A stretch of DNA of 64,000 nucleotides from Oleiagrimonas sp035690885 (GTDB lineage Bacteria; Pseudomonadota; Gammaproteobacteria; Xanthomonadales; Rhodanobacteraceae): contig DASSKC010000116.1 of the NCBI GenBank assembly GCA_035690885.1, positions 1 to 64,000 on the forward strand. The letters run 5' to 3'. Positions 1-8,242 of the stretch are shown here, piece by piece. Every line of letters starts with the position of its first letter. Position 1 is the first letter of the stretch. The notes beneath the pieces are model-generated. The model worked only from the letters and a program-made list of their open reading frames with translations, made no database searches and was not told the DNA's origin. Position numbers and translations under genes: made by a program.

Positions 1-728
1 ACTCGCGCGGCGTCGAGCAGGTCCAGCATCGGTTTGACGTAGATGGTGGTCGGTGCCATCAGCGCATCGGCCAGCGGGGTGCCGTCCAGATCCAGATCAA
101 GCGGGTTGCCGGCGCGTTCCAGGATGCGCCGCACCAGCGAGTAGCCATTGGAGTGCGGGCCGCTGGAGGCCACGCCCACGATTACGTCGCCGGCGGCAAT
201 GCGGCTGCCGTCGAGCAGCGCCGATTTCTCCACCGCGCCGACCGTGAACCCGGCCAGGTCGTATTCGCCGGGCGGGTACATGTCGGGCATTTCCGCGGTT
301 TCGCCGCCGATCAAGGCGCAACCGGCCAGCTCGCAGCCCTTGGCGATGCCGCCGACCACATCGGCCGCGGTGTCGACGTCCAGTTTGCCGGTGGCGAAAT
401 AATCGAGGAAAAACAGCGGCTCGGCGCCCTGAACCAGCACGTCGTTGACGCACATGCCGACCAGGTCGATGCCGATCGAGTCGTGGCGGCCCAGTTGCTG
501 CGCCAGCTTCAGTTTGGTGCCGACGCCGTCGGTGCCGGACACCAGCACCGGTTCGCGGTACTTGCCGGCCAGGTTGAACAGGGCGCCGAAACCGCCCAGT
601 CCACCCAGAACCTCGGGGCGCAGGGTGCGCTTGACGGCGGGCTTGATGCGCTCGACCAGAGCGTTGCCGGCGTCGATGTCGACACCGGCGGCGCGATAGG
701 TGAGGGCGTCGTGGTCTGGCTTGGACAT
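1..728 (-). CDS. purM: Phosphoribosylformylglycinamidine cyclo-ligase (AIR synthetase), 3' end cut by window
   Basis: Fifth step of de novo purine synthesis: ATP-dependent closure of FGAM to aminoimidazole ribotide, in the cytosol. About 242 codons are visible; the C-terminal third lies beyond the window edge. The start MSKPDHDALTYRAAGVDI is typical of the family and is followed by the conserved ATP/substrate segment SGTDGVGTKLKLA (residues 64-76) and GIDLVGMCVNDVLVQGAEPL. The gene runs divergently from the DUF2066 gene with a gap of about 180 bp, an arrangement common in Xanthomonadaceae. The start is the ATG at 728, because the alignment begins right there. Identification is firm. Confidence 0.96.
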   Translation of the reverse strand, partial: MSKPDHDALTYRAAGVDIDAGNALVERIKPAVKRTLRPEVLGGLGGFGALFNLAGKYREPVLVSGTDGVGTKLKLAQQLGRHDSIGIDLVGMCVNDVLVQGAEPLFFLDYFATGKLDVDTAADVVGGIAKGCELAGCALIGGETAEMPDMYPPGEYDLAGFTVGAVEKSALLDGSRIAAGDVIVGVASSGPHSNGYSLVRRILERAGNPLDLDLDGTPLADALMAPTTIYVKPMLDLLDAAR

Positions 729-905
729 GATCCAATCCGGCGTGTGCAAACCCCCAATGATAGACGTTCGGGCGCCGATTGGGCAGACTTGCCCGTGAAA
801 TCGGGTGTCGCGCCCTGATGGGTAATGGACGCGAACCCGGCCGACCAACGCCCGAATGGCTCCCGAGACGCCTTATACTCTGATGCCGACGTAATGGATC
901 TGCGC

Positions 906-1601
906 ATGCGTTATCTGACGATTCTGCCCCTGTTGTCCGGTCTGCTTGTTGTCGCCGCTGCACCGGCTGCCGCGGTGCAACAAACGCCCGCGGACGCATC
1001 CACATCAGCGGCCGCCACACCGGCGGCACCAGCCGCCAACCCGTACCAGACGTCGGTGCCAGTGGCCGATACCTCGTCCAAAAACCGCAGCCACGCCTTT
1101 GCCGTGGCACTGGAACGCGTGATGTCGCGCGTGACCGGCCACGCACCATCGTCGACGGCGCGAGGCGAGGCATCAACCTATGTGCGCCAGTACCGCTACG
1201 AGCGCGCGCCGGCCGGCTCGCCGCAGCCGTACCGTCTGGTGGTGACGTTCGCGCCCTCGGCGATTGCGCATTTGCAGCGCAGTCAGGATGCGTTCGTGGC
1301 CGCGGATGGTGCCGAGCATGCGGACGCGGCCTTCGGCGGTTTGCCGGCCGGTGACAATGCGGTCTGGGTTTCCGGTGTCCGGACCGCGCTCGATTTTGCC
1401 GCCGTCGTATCCGTTTTGCGCACGCAGCCGGGCGTCGAGAGCGTGGCGGTGCGCAAGGCGCATGGCGATGGCATGTTGCTGGACGTGCGTACCAGCGTTC
1501 CTCTCGGCCGGGTGCTGGGTGCGCTTGCTGCGCGCGGACATCTGGCAAGCGCCGGGACGGCGCACGCCGGAGCCGCCGCCAGCCTGCGTTGGCGCCAGTG
1601 A
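906..1601 (+). CDS. DUF2066 domain-containing exported protein
   Basis: Function unknown. The ATG at 906 opens a clear signal peptide (MRYLTILPLLSGLLVVAAAPAAA), so it is preferred over ATGs upstream at 825 and 894. A low-complexity Ala/Pro/Thr linker follows, then the DUF2066-like body, which begins with a stretch rich in VPVADTSSKNRSHAFAVAL (about residues 53-71). This family sits next to purM in many gammaproteobacteria, and that context is the main support. It ends 6 bp before the next gene, so it probably heads the run that continues through hda. A TATACT box at 874-879 could be its -10, but no good -35 is seen. Confidence 0.8.
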   Translation: MRYLTILPLLSGLLVVAAAPAAAVQQTPADASTSAAATPAAPAANPYQTSVPVADTSSKNRSHAFAVALERVMSRVTGHAPSSTARGEASTYVRQYRYERAPAGSPQPYRLVVTFAPSAIAHLQRSQDAFVAADGAEHADAAFGGLPAGDNAVWVSGVRTALDFAAVVSVLRTQPGVESVAVRKAHGDGMLLDVRTSVPLGRVLGALAARGHLASAGTAHAGAAASLRWRQ

Positions 1602-1607
1602 CGAGCG

Positions 1608-2219
1608 ATGCAGCCGCCGGCCGCAAGCCCGCGCTCGATATCGGCATGGCGACACTTGCCCAACGCCATCTCGGTGCTGCGCATCGTGTTGGTGGTGCCG
1701 GTGGCGCTGGCGATCGTGGCTGGCAACTTTCGTCTGGCGCTGGTGCTAGCCGTGCTGGCCGGGGTTTCCGATGGCGTGGACGGCTGGCTGGCGCGGCATT
1801 TCGGCTGGCGCAGCCATCTGGGCGGCGTGCTCGATCCGGTCGCCGACAAGTTGTTGCTGGTGACGTGCTTCGTCGTGCTGGCCTGGGTCGGCGAGGCGTC
1901 CGTGGAGCTGACGATACTGGTGCTGGCGCGAGACTTGGTGATCGCGCTCGGCGCGCTGGCGTGGTACGGGGTCATCGGTCGCTTTCGGGCGCGGCCGAGC
2001 TGGATTTCCAAGTGCTGCACCACGGTGCAGATCCTGTACGTGCTGGCGGTGCTGACAACCCGGTCGGGCTGGCTGGACGGCATGCCGCTGACACCATGGA
2101 CCTGGCTGGTGGTGATTTTCACTGTCGCCAGCGGGCTCGATTACATCGTGCGTTGGGGCTGGCTGGCGCGGCGACAGCTGATTGCGCGCAAATGCAAGGA
2201 GGGGGAGCATGAGTCCTGA
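1608..2219 (+). CDS. CDP-alcohol phosphatidyltransferase family membrane protein
   Basis: Integral inner-membrane enzyme of phospholipid head-group transfer (PgsA/CLS-like), 203 aa. The full CDP-OH signature D-x2-D-G-x2-A-R-x8-G-x3-D-x3-D is present at about residues 54-76 (SDGVDGWLARHF, then GGVLDPVADK), so the metal and CDP-binding aspartates are intact. Several hydrophobic helices surround it. The exact acceptor (glycerol-3-phosphate or another alcohol) cannot be read from sequence. Its 3' end overlaps the following AI-2E permease by 11 bp, indicating translational coupling. Confidence 0.87.
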   Translation: MQPPAASPRSISAWRHLPNAISVLRIVLVVPVALAIVAGNFRLALVLAVLAGVSDGVDGWLARHFGWRSHLGGVLDPVADKLLLVTCFVVLAWVGEASVELTILVLARDLVIALGALAWYGVIGRFRARPSWISKCCTTVQILYVLAVLTTRSGWLDGMPLTPWTWLVVIFTVASGLDYIVRWGWLARRQLIARKCKEGEHES

Positions 2220-3339
2220 AACATCACGTCGCTGGCAATGGCTGGTCATCGCCGTTGTCGTCGGCTTCGTGGTCTGGCTGTTGTCGCCGGTGCTGATGCC
2301 GTTCGCCATCGCGGCCATGCTGGCGTATCTGTGCGATCCGCTGGCGGACCGGCTGGAAAGGTGGAAGCTGAACCGGACCCTGGCCGTCAGCATCGTGTTC
2401 GCGATCATGGTGCTGGTGGTGGTCGGCGTGTTGCTGATGTTGATCCCCTTGATCCAGCGCCAGGTGGTTCACTTGATCGAAAGCCTGCCCAGCTACGTGA
2501 CATGGGTCAAGCAGGTGGCGATGCCGTGGCTTCAGGTCCACCTGCATCTGGAACCCGGCAGCTTCAACACCGAACGGATCATGGATGCGCTGCGCTCGCA
2601 TATCGGTTCGGTCAGCTCGGTCGTGGCGGCCACGCTGGCCAAGGTGTCCAAGTCCGGGTTCGGCATCATCATGTGGCTGACCAACCTGGTGTTGATCCCG
2701 GTGGTCACGTTTTACCTGCTGCGTGACTGGGACCGGATGGTGGGCAAGCTTGACCAGTTGCTGCCGCGTCGCCAGCGCCCGACCATCGTGCACCTGGCGC
2801 GCGAGTCCAACCAGGTGCTGGGCGCATTCGTGCGCGGTCAGCTGCTGGTGATGGTGTCGCTGGGCATCATCTACGGCGTCGGTCTGAGCTTGATCGGCCT
2901 CAATGTCGGTCCGCTGATCGGCATGGTCGCGGGGCTGCTCAGCTTCGTGCCCTATCTGGGTTTCATCATCGGGCTGGTGGCCGCCGTGGTTGCGGTGCTG
3001 GTGCAATTCGGCGACTGGTTCCATCTGGGCATGCTGGCGATCGTGTTCGCCATCGGGCAGACCATGGAGGGTTATGTGCTGACACCGAAACTGGTCGGCG
3101 ACAAGATCGGCCTGCATCCGGTGGCGGTGATTTTTGCCGTGCTGGCCGGCGGTCAGCTGTTCGGCTTTCTGGGTGTGCTGTTGGCGTTGCCGGCAGCGGC
3201 CGTGATCATGGTGTTGGTGCGTTACGGTTACAAGCGCTATCAGGGGAGTGACCTGTACGATGACCGGCAGAAGGTTGTTGCGGTCGGCAACGATGACGCA
3301 CCACCCGGCGACGAACCATTGAGCAAGAACCCCGAGTGA
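2209..3339 (+). CDS. AI-2E family transporter / PerM-type permease
   Basis: Polytopic inner-membrane protein of the UPF0118 (AI-2E/PerM) family, 376 aa. The start ATG at 2209 has an excellent Shine-Dalgarno AAGGAGGGGG just upstream and overlaps the previous gene. Two N-terminal helices, a central soluble stretch with VTFYLLRDWDRM and a C-terminal helix bundle containing GLLSFVPYLGFIIG give the usual layout. Family members have been linked to autoinducer-2 export and to Na+/H+ antiport; the substrate here is unknown. In this gene order, directly before hda, it corresponds to the perM gene seen next to hda in other gammaproteobacteria. Confidence 0.88.
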   Translation: MSPETSRRWQWLVIAVVVGFVVWLLSPVLMPFAIAAMLAYLCDPLADRLERWKLNRTLAVSIVFAIMVLVVVGVLLMLIPLIQRQVVHLIESLPSYVTWVKQVAMPWLQVHLHLEPGSFNTERIMDALRSHIGSVSSVVAATLAKVSKSGFGIIMWLTNLVLIPVVTFYLLRDWDRMVGKLDQLLPRRQRPTIVHLARESNQVLGAFVRGQLLVMVSLGIIYGVGLSLIGLNVGPLIGMVAGLLSFVPYLGFIIGLVAAVVAVLVQFGDWFHLGMLAIVFAIGQTMEGYVLTPKLVGDKIGLHPVAVIFAVLAGGQLFGFLGVLLALPAAAVIMVLVRYGYKRYQGSDLYDDRQKVVAVGNDDAPPGDEPLSKNPE

Positions 3340-4046
3340 CCACCCAGCAGATCCCGCTTGCCCTGCGCTGGCCGCGCCGCCAACGCTTCGAACACTTCCA
3401 CGCCGGTGCCAATGCCGTGGTGCTCGACAGCGTGCGTGACGCGGCCGAGCGCGTGGATGCGCCGTGGCCGTTCATGGCCGGTCCGGGCGGCTGCGGCAAG
3501 ACGCATTTGCTGGTCGCGGCCTGCCAGCATGCGACCGAGCTCGGACGGCGCGTGCAGTACCTGCCGCTGGAGCGCCTTGCCGCTTCGCTGGCCGATGCCA
3601 TTCGGCACTGTGTCGGCAGCGATCTGGTGGCATTGGATGACGTGCATGCGGTGGCCGGCAACCGGGACGCCGAGCACGCGCTGTTCGATCTCTACAATCG
3701 CGCTCGTGCCGAGCAGGTCACGTTGCTGTTTGCATCACGCGTGACGCCGGCGCAGCTGCAACTGACACTGCCGGACCTGCGTTCGCGTCTGGGGGCGTGC
3801 ACGCTTTCGACGCTGCAGCCCCTGTCCGAGGGCGAGCGTCGGGGCGTGCTCAAGGCCTTCGCCGCGGCGCGCGGCATCCAGCTCGATGACAGTGTGCTCG
3901 ACTGGCTGTTCAATCGTTATGCGCGCGACCTCGGCGCCTTGCACGAGCTGCTCGAGGAGCTGGACAGCGCGTCACTGGCGGCCAAGCGCCGGATCACCGT
4001 GCCGTTTCTGCGCGAGTATCTGCGTGACACGCACGTGGTCACGTGA
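3336..4046 (+). CDS. hda: DnaA regulatory inactivator Hda
   Basis: AAA+ protein that, with the sliding clamp, stimulates ATP hydrolysis on DnaA and so limits re-initiation of replication. 236 aa, DnaA-like over its whole length but without DNA-binding domain IV. The nucleotide site GPGGCGKTHLL lies near residues 49-59 and DDVHAV near 96-101. An N-terminal QIPLALRWP segment, about residues 5-13, matches the place of the clamp-binding motif (QL[SP]L-like). The start is a GTG at 3336 that overlaps the stop of the upstream permease in a GTGA, so translation is coupled. This placement is standard for hda. Confidence 0.9.
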   Translation: MTTQQIPLALRWPRRQRFEHFHAGANAVVLDSVRDAAERVDAPWPFMAGPGGCGKTHLLVAACQHATELGRRVQYLPLERLAASLADAIRHCVGSDLVALDDVHAVAGNRDAEHALFDLYNRARAEQVTLLFASRVTPAQLQLTLPDLRSRLGACTLSTLQPLSEGERRGVLKAFAAARGIQLDDSVLDWLFNRYARDLGALHELLEELDSASLAAKRRITVPFLREYLRDTHVVT

Positions 4047-4048
4047 CG

Positions 4049-4131
4049 GTAGGTCGGGTTGGCTTCATCAACCCGACGTGTCCTGACGCGATACGAACGC
4101 CGGGTTACGCCTGAGGCTCAACCCGACCTAC
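4049..4131 (+). repeat. Palindromic GTAGG...CCTAC repeat, family 1, copy A
   Basis: Two hairpins back to back: GTCGGGTTGGC / CAACCCGAC, then CGGGTTACGCC / GGCTCAACCCGACC. The element opens with GTAGG and closes with its complement CCTAC. It sits 2 bp after hda and before the convergent suhB end. Further copies are at 28371-28453 (inverted) and 46627-46703. The form matches a pair of inverted REP units with 5' GTAG, i.e. a REPIN. Confidence 0.85.
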
Positions 4132-4172
4132 GCAACTGCACGCCCACCGTCCGCCGCAGATCGGGCGCGTAT

Positions 4173-4976
4173 TTACGGGGCCATCAATTCCGGCGTCAAG
4201 GTCTTGGCGGCCACCTCGGCCATGGCCGGGGCGATGTGGTGGTTGCCGGCAATCAGGTTGCCCGAGGCGGGCAGGCCGTTGCGACCGGCCATGTCGGTGA
4301 ACGTGCCGCCGGCTTCGCGTACCAGCAGGCAGCCGGCGGCGATGTCCCACGGTTTGAGGCCGAGTTCGAAGTAGCCGTCAAAGCGACCGGCGGCCACGTA
4401 GGACAGGTCCAGCGCTGCCGAACCGGTGCGGCGGATGTCTTCGGCCCGGGTCAGCAGTTGCCGGGTCATGTCCCATTGCGCGTCCAGATGCTCGCGCTGG
4501 CGGAACGGAAAGCCGGTGCACAACATGGCGCCATCGAGGTTCTCGCGCTTGCCCACACGGATGCGGCGGTCATTGAGATACGCGCCATCGCCCTTGCTGG
4601 CGGTGAAGATCTCGTTGCGCAGCGGGTCGTAGACCACACCATAGACCGGTTCGCCACGTTCGAGCATGGCGATCGAAACCGAAAAATGCGGGATGCCGCG
4701 CAAATAGTTGTGAGTGCCGTCGAGCGGATCGATCACCCATGTCAGCGGCCCCTTGCCGCTTTGACCCGACTCCTCGGCCAGGATCGCGTGGCGCGGGTAG
4801 GCGCGCTTGAGCTCGCGCACGATGGTGTCCTCGGCCATGCGATCGACTTCGGAGGCAAAGTCCAGATGCTGCTTTTCCACGACCTGGATCGAGTCCAGTC
4901 GATTCATGTAGCGCAGGATCACATTGCCTGCGGCGCGCGCGGCGCGTACCGCGACATTGACGGCGGGTCTGGGCAT
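4173..4976 (-). CDS. suhB: Inositol-1-monophosphatase family protein SuhB
   Basis: Mg2+-dependent phosphatase of the IMPase superfamily, 267 aa, full length. The metal-binding sites are intact: AEESG near residue 67, WVIDPLDGTHNY near 80-91 and the C-terminal KPWDIAAG near 209-216. SuhB in gammaproteobacteria also acts with NusG/NusA on rRNA transcription antitermination, so the physiological role may not be inositol metabolism. Transcribed alone on the minus strand, convergent with hda and divergent from trmJ. The start MPRPAVNVAVRAARAAG fits the family. Confidence 0.93.
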   Translation of the reverse strand: MPRPAVNVAVRAARAAGNVILRYMNRLDSIQVVEKQHLDFASEVDRMAEDTIVRELKRAYPRHAILAEESGQSGKGPLTWVIDPLDGTHNYLRGIPHFSVSIAMLERGEPVYGVVYDPLRNEIFTASKGDGAYLNDRRIRVGKRENLDGAMLCTGFPFRQREHLDAQWDMTRQLLTRAEDIRRTGSAALDLSYVAAGRFDGYFELGLKPWDIAAGCLLVREAGGTFTDMAGRNGLPASGNLIAGNHHIAPAMAEVAAKTLTPELMAP

Positions 4977-5033
4977 GGCGTTGGCTTCGCAAAGAACGGG
5001 TGCGGACGGGCCGCGACCGCGCAGTATATCAGG

Positions 5034-5068
5034 TCGGGACTCGGGACTCGGGACTCGGGACTCGGGAC
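5034..5068. repeat. Five tandem copies of heptamer TCGGGAC
   Basis: TCGGGAC is repeated five times without change between the divergent suhB and trmJ start codons. The run lies about 60 bp upstream of suhB and about 65 bp upstream of trmJ. Seven-base units cannot keep reading frame, but here the array is intergenic, so copy-number change would alter promoter spacing instead. Confidence 0.95.
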
Positions 5069-5088
5069 GGGACTGGTATTCTTGTGCG

Positions 5089-5116
5089 CCCCTAGCCCCT
5101 AGCCCCTAGCCCCTAG
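5089..5116. repeat. Four tandem copies of heptamer CCCCTAG
   Basis: Four exact units end 15 bp before the trmJ ATG at 5132. Together with the TCGGGAC array 20 bp away, most of the suhB-trmJ spacer consists of heptamers. The same unit on the other strand (CTAGGGG) recurs in an imperfect array at 27141-27161. No usual Shine-Dalgarno is seen between this array and the trmJ start. Confidence 0.95.
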
Positions 5117-5131
5117 CTCTGGCCCAAACAC

Positions 5132-5860
5132 ATGTCCCTTCGCTTCGTGCTCGTCCGTACCTCTCACCCCGGCAATATCGGCAGTGCCGCGCGCGCCATT
5201 CGCACCATGGGTTTCGATCGCCTGGAACTGGTCAGTCCGGCGCGGTTTCCCGATCCGGAAGCTACCGCGCTGGCGGTGGGGGCGCCGGGCGTGCTGGAGC
5301 ATGCCGGTGTGCATACCGAGCTGGTCGATGCGTTGTCCGGCTGTCATCGCGTGCTCGGGCTGTCGGCACGCCGGCGCGGCATCAGCTTGCCGGAATTGTC
5401 GCCGCGCGAGGCGGCGATCGACGTGCGCGACGCGCTGGCTCGTGGCGAGAATGTGGCAATGATGTTCGGCAACGAGTCGAGCGGACTGGACAACCAGGAG
5501 TTGTCGCATTGTCATGCCATGGTGCGCATTCCCAGCGTCGCCGATTTCAGTTCGCTGAACCTGGCGCAGGCGGTGCAGGTGATGGCCTACGAGTTGCGCG
5601 TGGCCACGCTCGACGCGGCCGATCCAGTGCCGAGTGCGCCGGATGATGCGCCGGCCGATGCCGCGCAGATGGAGCAGTTCTACGTCCATTGGCTGGAAAT
5701 GCTCGACGCGATCGAGTTTCACAAGGGGCGCTCGCCTGACACCATCATGTTGAAGTTGCGTCGCCTGTTCCAGCGTGCGCGACCGGACGAGCGTGAACTG
5801 CGCATCCTGCACGGCATTGCATCCGATGCAATACGCATGTCGCGCGGTACTCAGAAATAG
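5132..5860 (+). CDS. trmJ: tRNA (cytidine/uridine-2'-O)-methyltransferase TrmJ
   Basis: SPOUT-class methyltransferase that modifies ribose 2'-OH of nucleotide 32 in tRNA using SAM. 242 aa, usual length. The N-terminal motif VLVRTSHPGNIGSAARAIRTMGF (residues 7-29), the knot motifs MMFGNESSGL near 112-121 and IPSVADFSSLNLAQAVQVMAYE near 132-153 are all conserved. The C-terminal extension that mediates tRNA binding is also present. Upstream space is filled by heptamer repeats. Its 3' end overlaps the convergent ExoD-family gene by 10 bp. Confidence 0.93.
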   Translation: MSLRFVLVRTSHPGNIGSAARAIRTMGFDRLELVSPARFPDPEATALAVGAPGVLEHAGVHTELVDALSGCHRVLGLSARRRGISLPELSPREAAIDVRDALARGENVAMMFGNESSGLDNQELSHCHAMVRIPSVADFSSLNLAQAVQVMAYELRVATLDAADPVPSAPDDAPADAAQMEQFYVHWLEMLDAIEFHKGRSPDTIMLKLRRLFQRARPDERELRILHGIASDAIRMSRGTQK

Positions 5861-6483
5861 TGCGCGATCTGTTGCCAGACTTGCTGGATGCTGTCGATCA
5901 CCACGCTGCTGAACACCAGTGCCAAAATCAGCAGCACGCCCGACAACACCCACATCACCAGCAGCAAGGCGCCGTCGCGTTCGATCAGCGCGAATGCGAA
6001 CGCCAGCAACAATACGCCGAACACGTAGTTGGTGAACGGGATTGGCAGGGACAGCAGCAGGCCGAGGATGACCAACGCCAGCCCCGACACCAATGACCAG
6101 GGACGTTGCACCATCACCGTCATGCGAGGCTTGCACCAGCGTTCCAGGCGCCGGGTGATGCCGCGCGTGCGCTCCAGGAAGCGGAGCACGCGGGTACGGT
6201 GCATGGTCTTGCGGCGCAGGCGTGCCGGTATCAGCGGGTGTTCCATGCCGCACAGCATCTGCATGCCCAACGCGATCACCAGCACGCCCATGATGCCGCC
6301 AATGCCGATCGGCAGGGGGATGAAGTTGGGGATGGCAAGGACCAGCAAAACCACGCCGAATGCGCTTGAACGCAAGGGTTCGAGCAGGACCTTCAGCGTG
6401 ATGTCATCGCTGTGATTGCTTGTGATGGCATCACGCAGCAACGCGACCGTGGTGCGGCGCTGCTCGTCGGGAGGTTGTGTCAT
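5851..6483 (-). CDS. ExoD family membrane protein
   Basis: Integral membrane protein, 210 aa, of the ExoD family, first noted in rhizobial exopolysaccharide synthesis mutants; biochemical role unknown. An N-terminal soluble part (TLKVLLEPLRSSAFGVVLLVLAIPN) leads into the conserved FIPLPIGIGGIMGVLV helix, a basic loop, and paired C-terminal helices. The start codon overlaps the stop of the upstream CNNM/CBS gene in an ATGA, so the two form a coupled operon. No exopolysaccharide genes adjoin it. Confidence 0.84.
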   Translation of the reverse strand: MTQPPDEQRRTTVALLRDAITSNHSDDITLKVLLEPLRSSAFGVVLLVLAIPNFIPLPIGIGGIMGVLVIALGMQMLCGMEHPLIPARLRRKTMHRTRVLRFLERTRGITRRLERWCKPRMTVMVQRPWSLVSGLALVILGLLLSLPIPFTNYVFGVLLLAFAFALIERDGALLLVMWVLSGVLLILALVFSSVVIDSIQQVWQQIAHYF

Positions 6484-7817
6484 GGAGCTTCCTGTGTGAT
6501 GGCGTCGCCGTCATCGTTTGTCGCCGGATTGACGCGGACCTTGTCGATGCGTGCGCCGTCCAGATCGAGTACTTCAAAGCGCAAGCCGTGCCAGGCGAAT
6601 GCCTCGCCCTCGCGCGGAATGTGCCCCAGTGCCGTGGTGATCATGCCGGCGAGGGTGTGGAATTCATGCTCGTCCTCGCCCGGCAGCTGTTCCAGGTGCA
6701 GCAGCTCGCGCACGTCGTCGACCGGCAGGGTGCCGTCGATCAGCCAGCTGCCGTCATGGTCGCGGCGCCACGGTGCGGCCGGGTCTGTCGCGTGCGGCTT
6801 GGCCTGGCCGATCACGCTGCCGAGCAGGTCATTAAGCGTGACCATGCCTTCGATGTCGCCATACTCGTCGACCACCAACGCAATGCGCACCTCGGCATCG
6901 CGGAACGCATCAAGCAGGTCCAGCGCGCGCGTGTTGGCGGGAACGTACAGGGGCTTGGCGATGTCGTCGAACAGGTGCGGTTTGCCGTCCAGCAGGCCGT
7001 CGACCATGCGCTTGATGCCGACAATGCCGAGCACGTCGCTTTCGTCGCCGCGATACACGGGATAGTGCGAAAAGTTGTTCTCGCGCAACACCGTGAGGTT
7101 ATCTTCCAGCGGCGCGTCGATGTCCAGCCACGTGATGCGCGGGCGCGGCGTCATCACGCTGCCGACGTTGCGGTCGCCCAGGCGCAGCACGCGGTTGACC
7201 ATGTTGCGCTCGTCGGCATCGAGCACGCCGGCTTCGGCGCCCTCGGCCACCAGCATGCGGATTTCTTCTTCGCTGACGGCCGAATGGCGCACCTTGTCCA
7301 TGCGCAGCAGCTTCAGCAAGCCGGTGCTGGCCAGGCTCAGCAACCACACGAACGGTGTGCAGACCCTGGACAGCACCAGCATCGGCATGGCGATATTGGT
7401 GGCCAGTCGCTCCGGTGCGAGCAGGGCAATGCGTTTGGGCACCAGTTCGCCGATGACGATCTGGATCGCCGTCACCAGGACAAAACCGATCAGCCAGCCC
7501 AGTGCCGTGGCATGCGCACTCAGCCACGCCACACCCGCCGAGCGCAACGCGTCGGCAAAGCTGTTGCCCAGCGACGCACCGGCGATCGCGCCGGTGATCA
7601 GCACCACCAGCGTGATGCCCACCTGCACGGTCGACAGGAAGCGGTCCGGGTGCTGCAACAGGCGCAAGGCCACGCGAGCCCGGCTGCTGGTGCGGGCCAT
7701 CTGCTTGAGGCGGCTCTTGCGTGAGGCCACGATGGCCATTTCGGACAAGGCGAAATAGCCGTTGAGCAGGGACAGGAGGACGATCAGGCCGATCTGGATC
7801 AGCATCCGGGATGCCAT
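6480..7817 (-). CDS. CNNM/CBS-pair/CorC-domain membrane protein (hemolysin family)
   Basis: 445 aa. N-terminal CNNM (DUF21) membrane domain with IVASRKSRLKQMA and the conserved GELVPKRIAL segment; then EEEIRMLVAEGAEAGVL; a CBS pair with VMTPRPRITWLD, NFSHYPVYRG and VDEYGDIEGMVTLNDLL; then a C-terminal CorC/HlyC domain (IDGTLPVDDV...GMITTALGHIP). Such proteins are implicated in Mg2+/Co2+ efflux; the hemolysin name is historical. The start MASRMLIQIGLIV at 7817 is chosen because the first membrane helix begins at once; longer starts run into the hairpin element upstream. Confidence 0.87.
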   Translation of the reverse strand: MASRMLIQIGLIVLLSLLNGYFALSEMAIVASRKSRLKQMARTSSRARVALRLLQHPDRFLSTVQVGITLVVLITGAIAGASLGNSFADALRSAGVAWLSAHATALGWLIGFVLVTAIQIVIGELVPKRIALLAPERLATNIAMPMLVLSRVCTPFVWLLSLASTGLLKLLRMDKVRHSAVSEEEIRMLVAEGAEAGVLDADERNMVNRVLRLGDRNVGSVMTPRPRITWLDIDAPLEDNLTVLRENNFSHYPVYRGDESDVLGIVGIKRMVDGLLDGKPHLFDDIAKPLYVPANTRALDLLDAFRDAEVRIALVVDEYGDIEGMVTLNDLLGSVIGQAKPHATDPAAPWRRDHDGSWLIDGTLPVDDVRELLHLEQLPGEDEHEFHTLAGMITTALGHIPREGEAFAWHGLRFEVLDLDGARIDKVRVNPATNDDGDAITQEAP

Positions 7818-7878
7818 GGAAGGGTCATGGCGGAAGTGTAACGGTTGCAGCTGAATATTTGAGGCTGACGATCGACTT

Positions 7879-8165
7879 GGGACTCTCTGATTAACTCCAC
7901 GTAGGCGGCATCCTGCCCGAAAGGTGCGCAGCGGGCTGGGCGTGGCGAAGGGAAGACTGGTTGTCTTGGCAAGCCGCGGACAGTTCGCTGCGTACCTTTC
8001 GGGCAGGACCCCGTCATTCAAAATCAAAAAGTTGGGGCCGGTCTGTCTGTCCGCATCTCTGCGGCGCGCCGTCTCGACAGGCAACCAGCCTGCTTTCGCC
8101 GACGCGCCTGTGATCTGCGAACAGACAGACTGGTGACGCCTGCGCGGAGTTAATCAGAGAGTCCC
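7879..8165. mobile_element. 287-bp MITE-like element with inverted ends and two internal hairpins
   Basis: The ends are perfect 20-bp inverted repeats (left GGGACTCTCTGATTAACTCC, 7879-7898; right 8146-8165), continued by an imperfect GCG(C)AGGCG stretch. Inside are two further long inverted repeats: 7912-7933 with 7986-8007 (21 of 22 bases pair) and 8038-8055 with 8116-8133 (16 of 18), the latter enclosing a CAGGC-AACCA-GCCTG stem. No plausible protein is encoded. It fills most of the 425-bp space between the CNNM gene and the DUF47 gene. The right end recurs at 19351-19381. It may be a non-autonomous transposon or a structured DNA/RNA element; no transposase is in the window and no target duplication is obvious. 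Confidence 0.8.
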
Positions 8166-8242
8166 TTGCGTCCTGTAACATAACCGCAACGTTTGGCTGT
8201 CATCATGCCCGCGTTGCCCATTACCGACGAGAGGCGTTTGCC

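Noticed and set aside
874..879. TATACT box upstream of the DUF2066 gene as a promoter
   Set aside because: No -35 at a usable distance; left as a note in the gene entry only.
5034..5116. Tandem heptamers considered as a CRISPR array
   Set aside because: Units are 7 bp with no spacers and no cas genes nearby.
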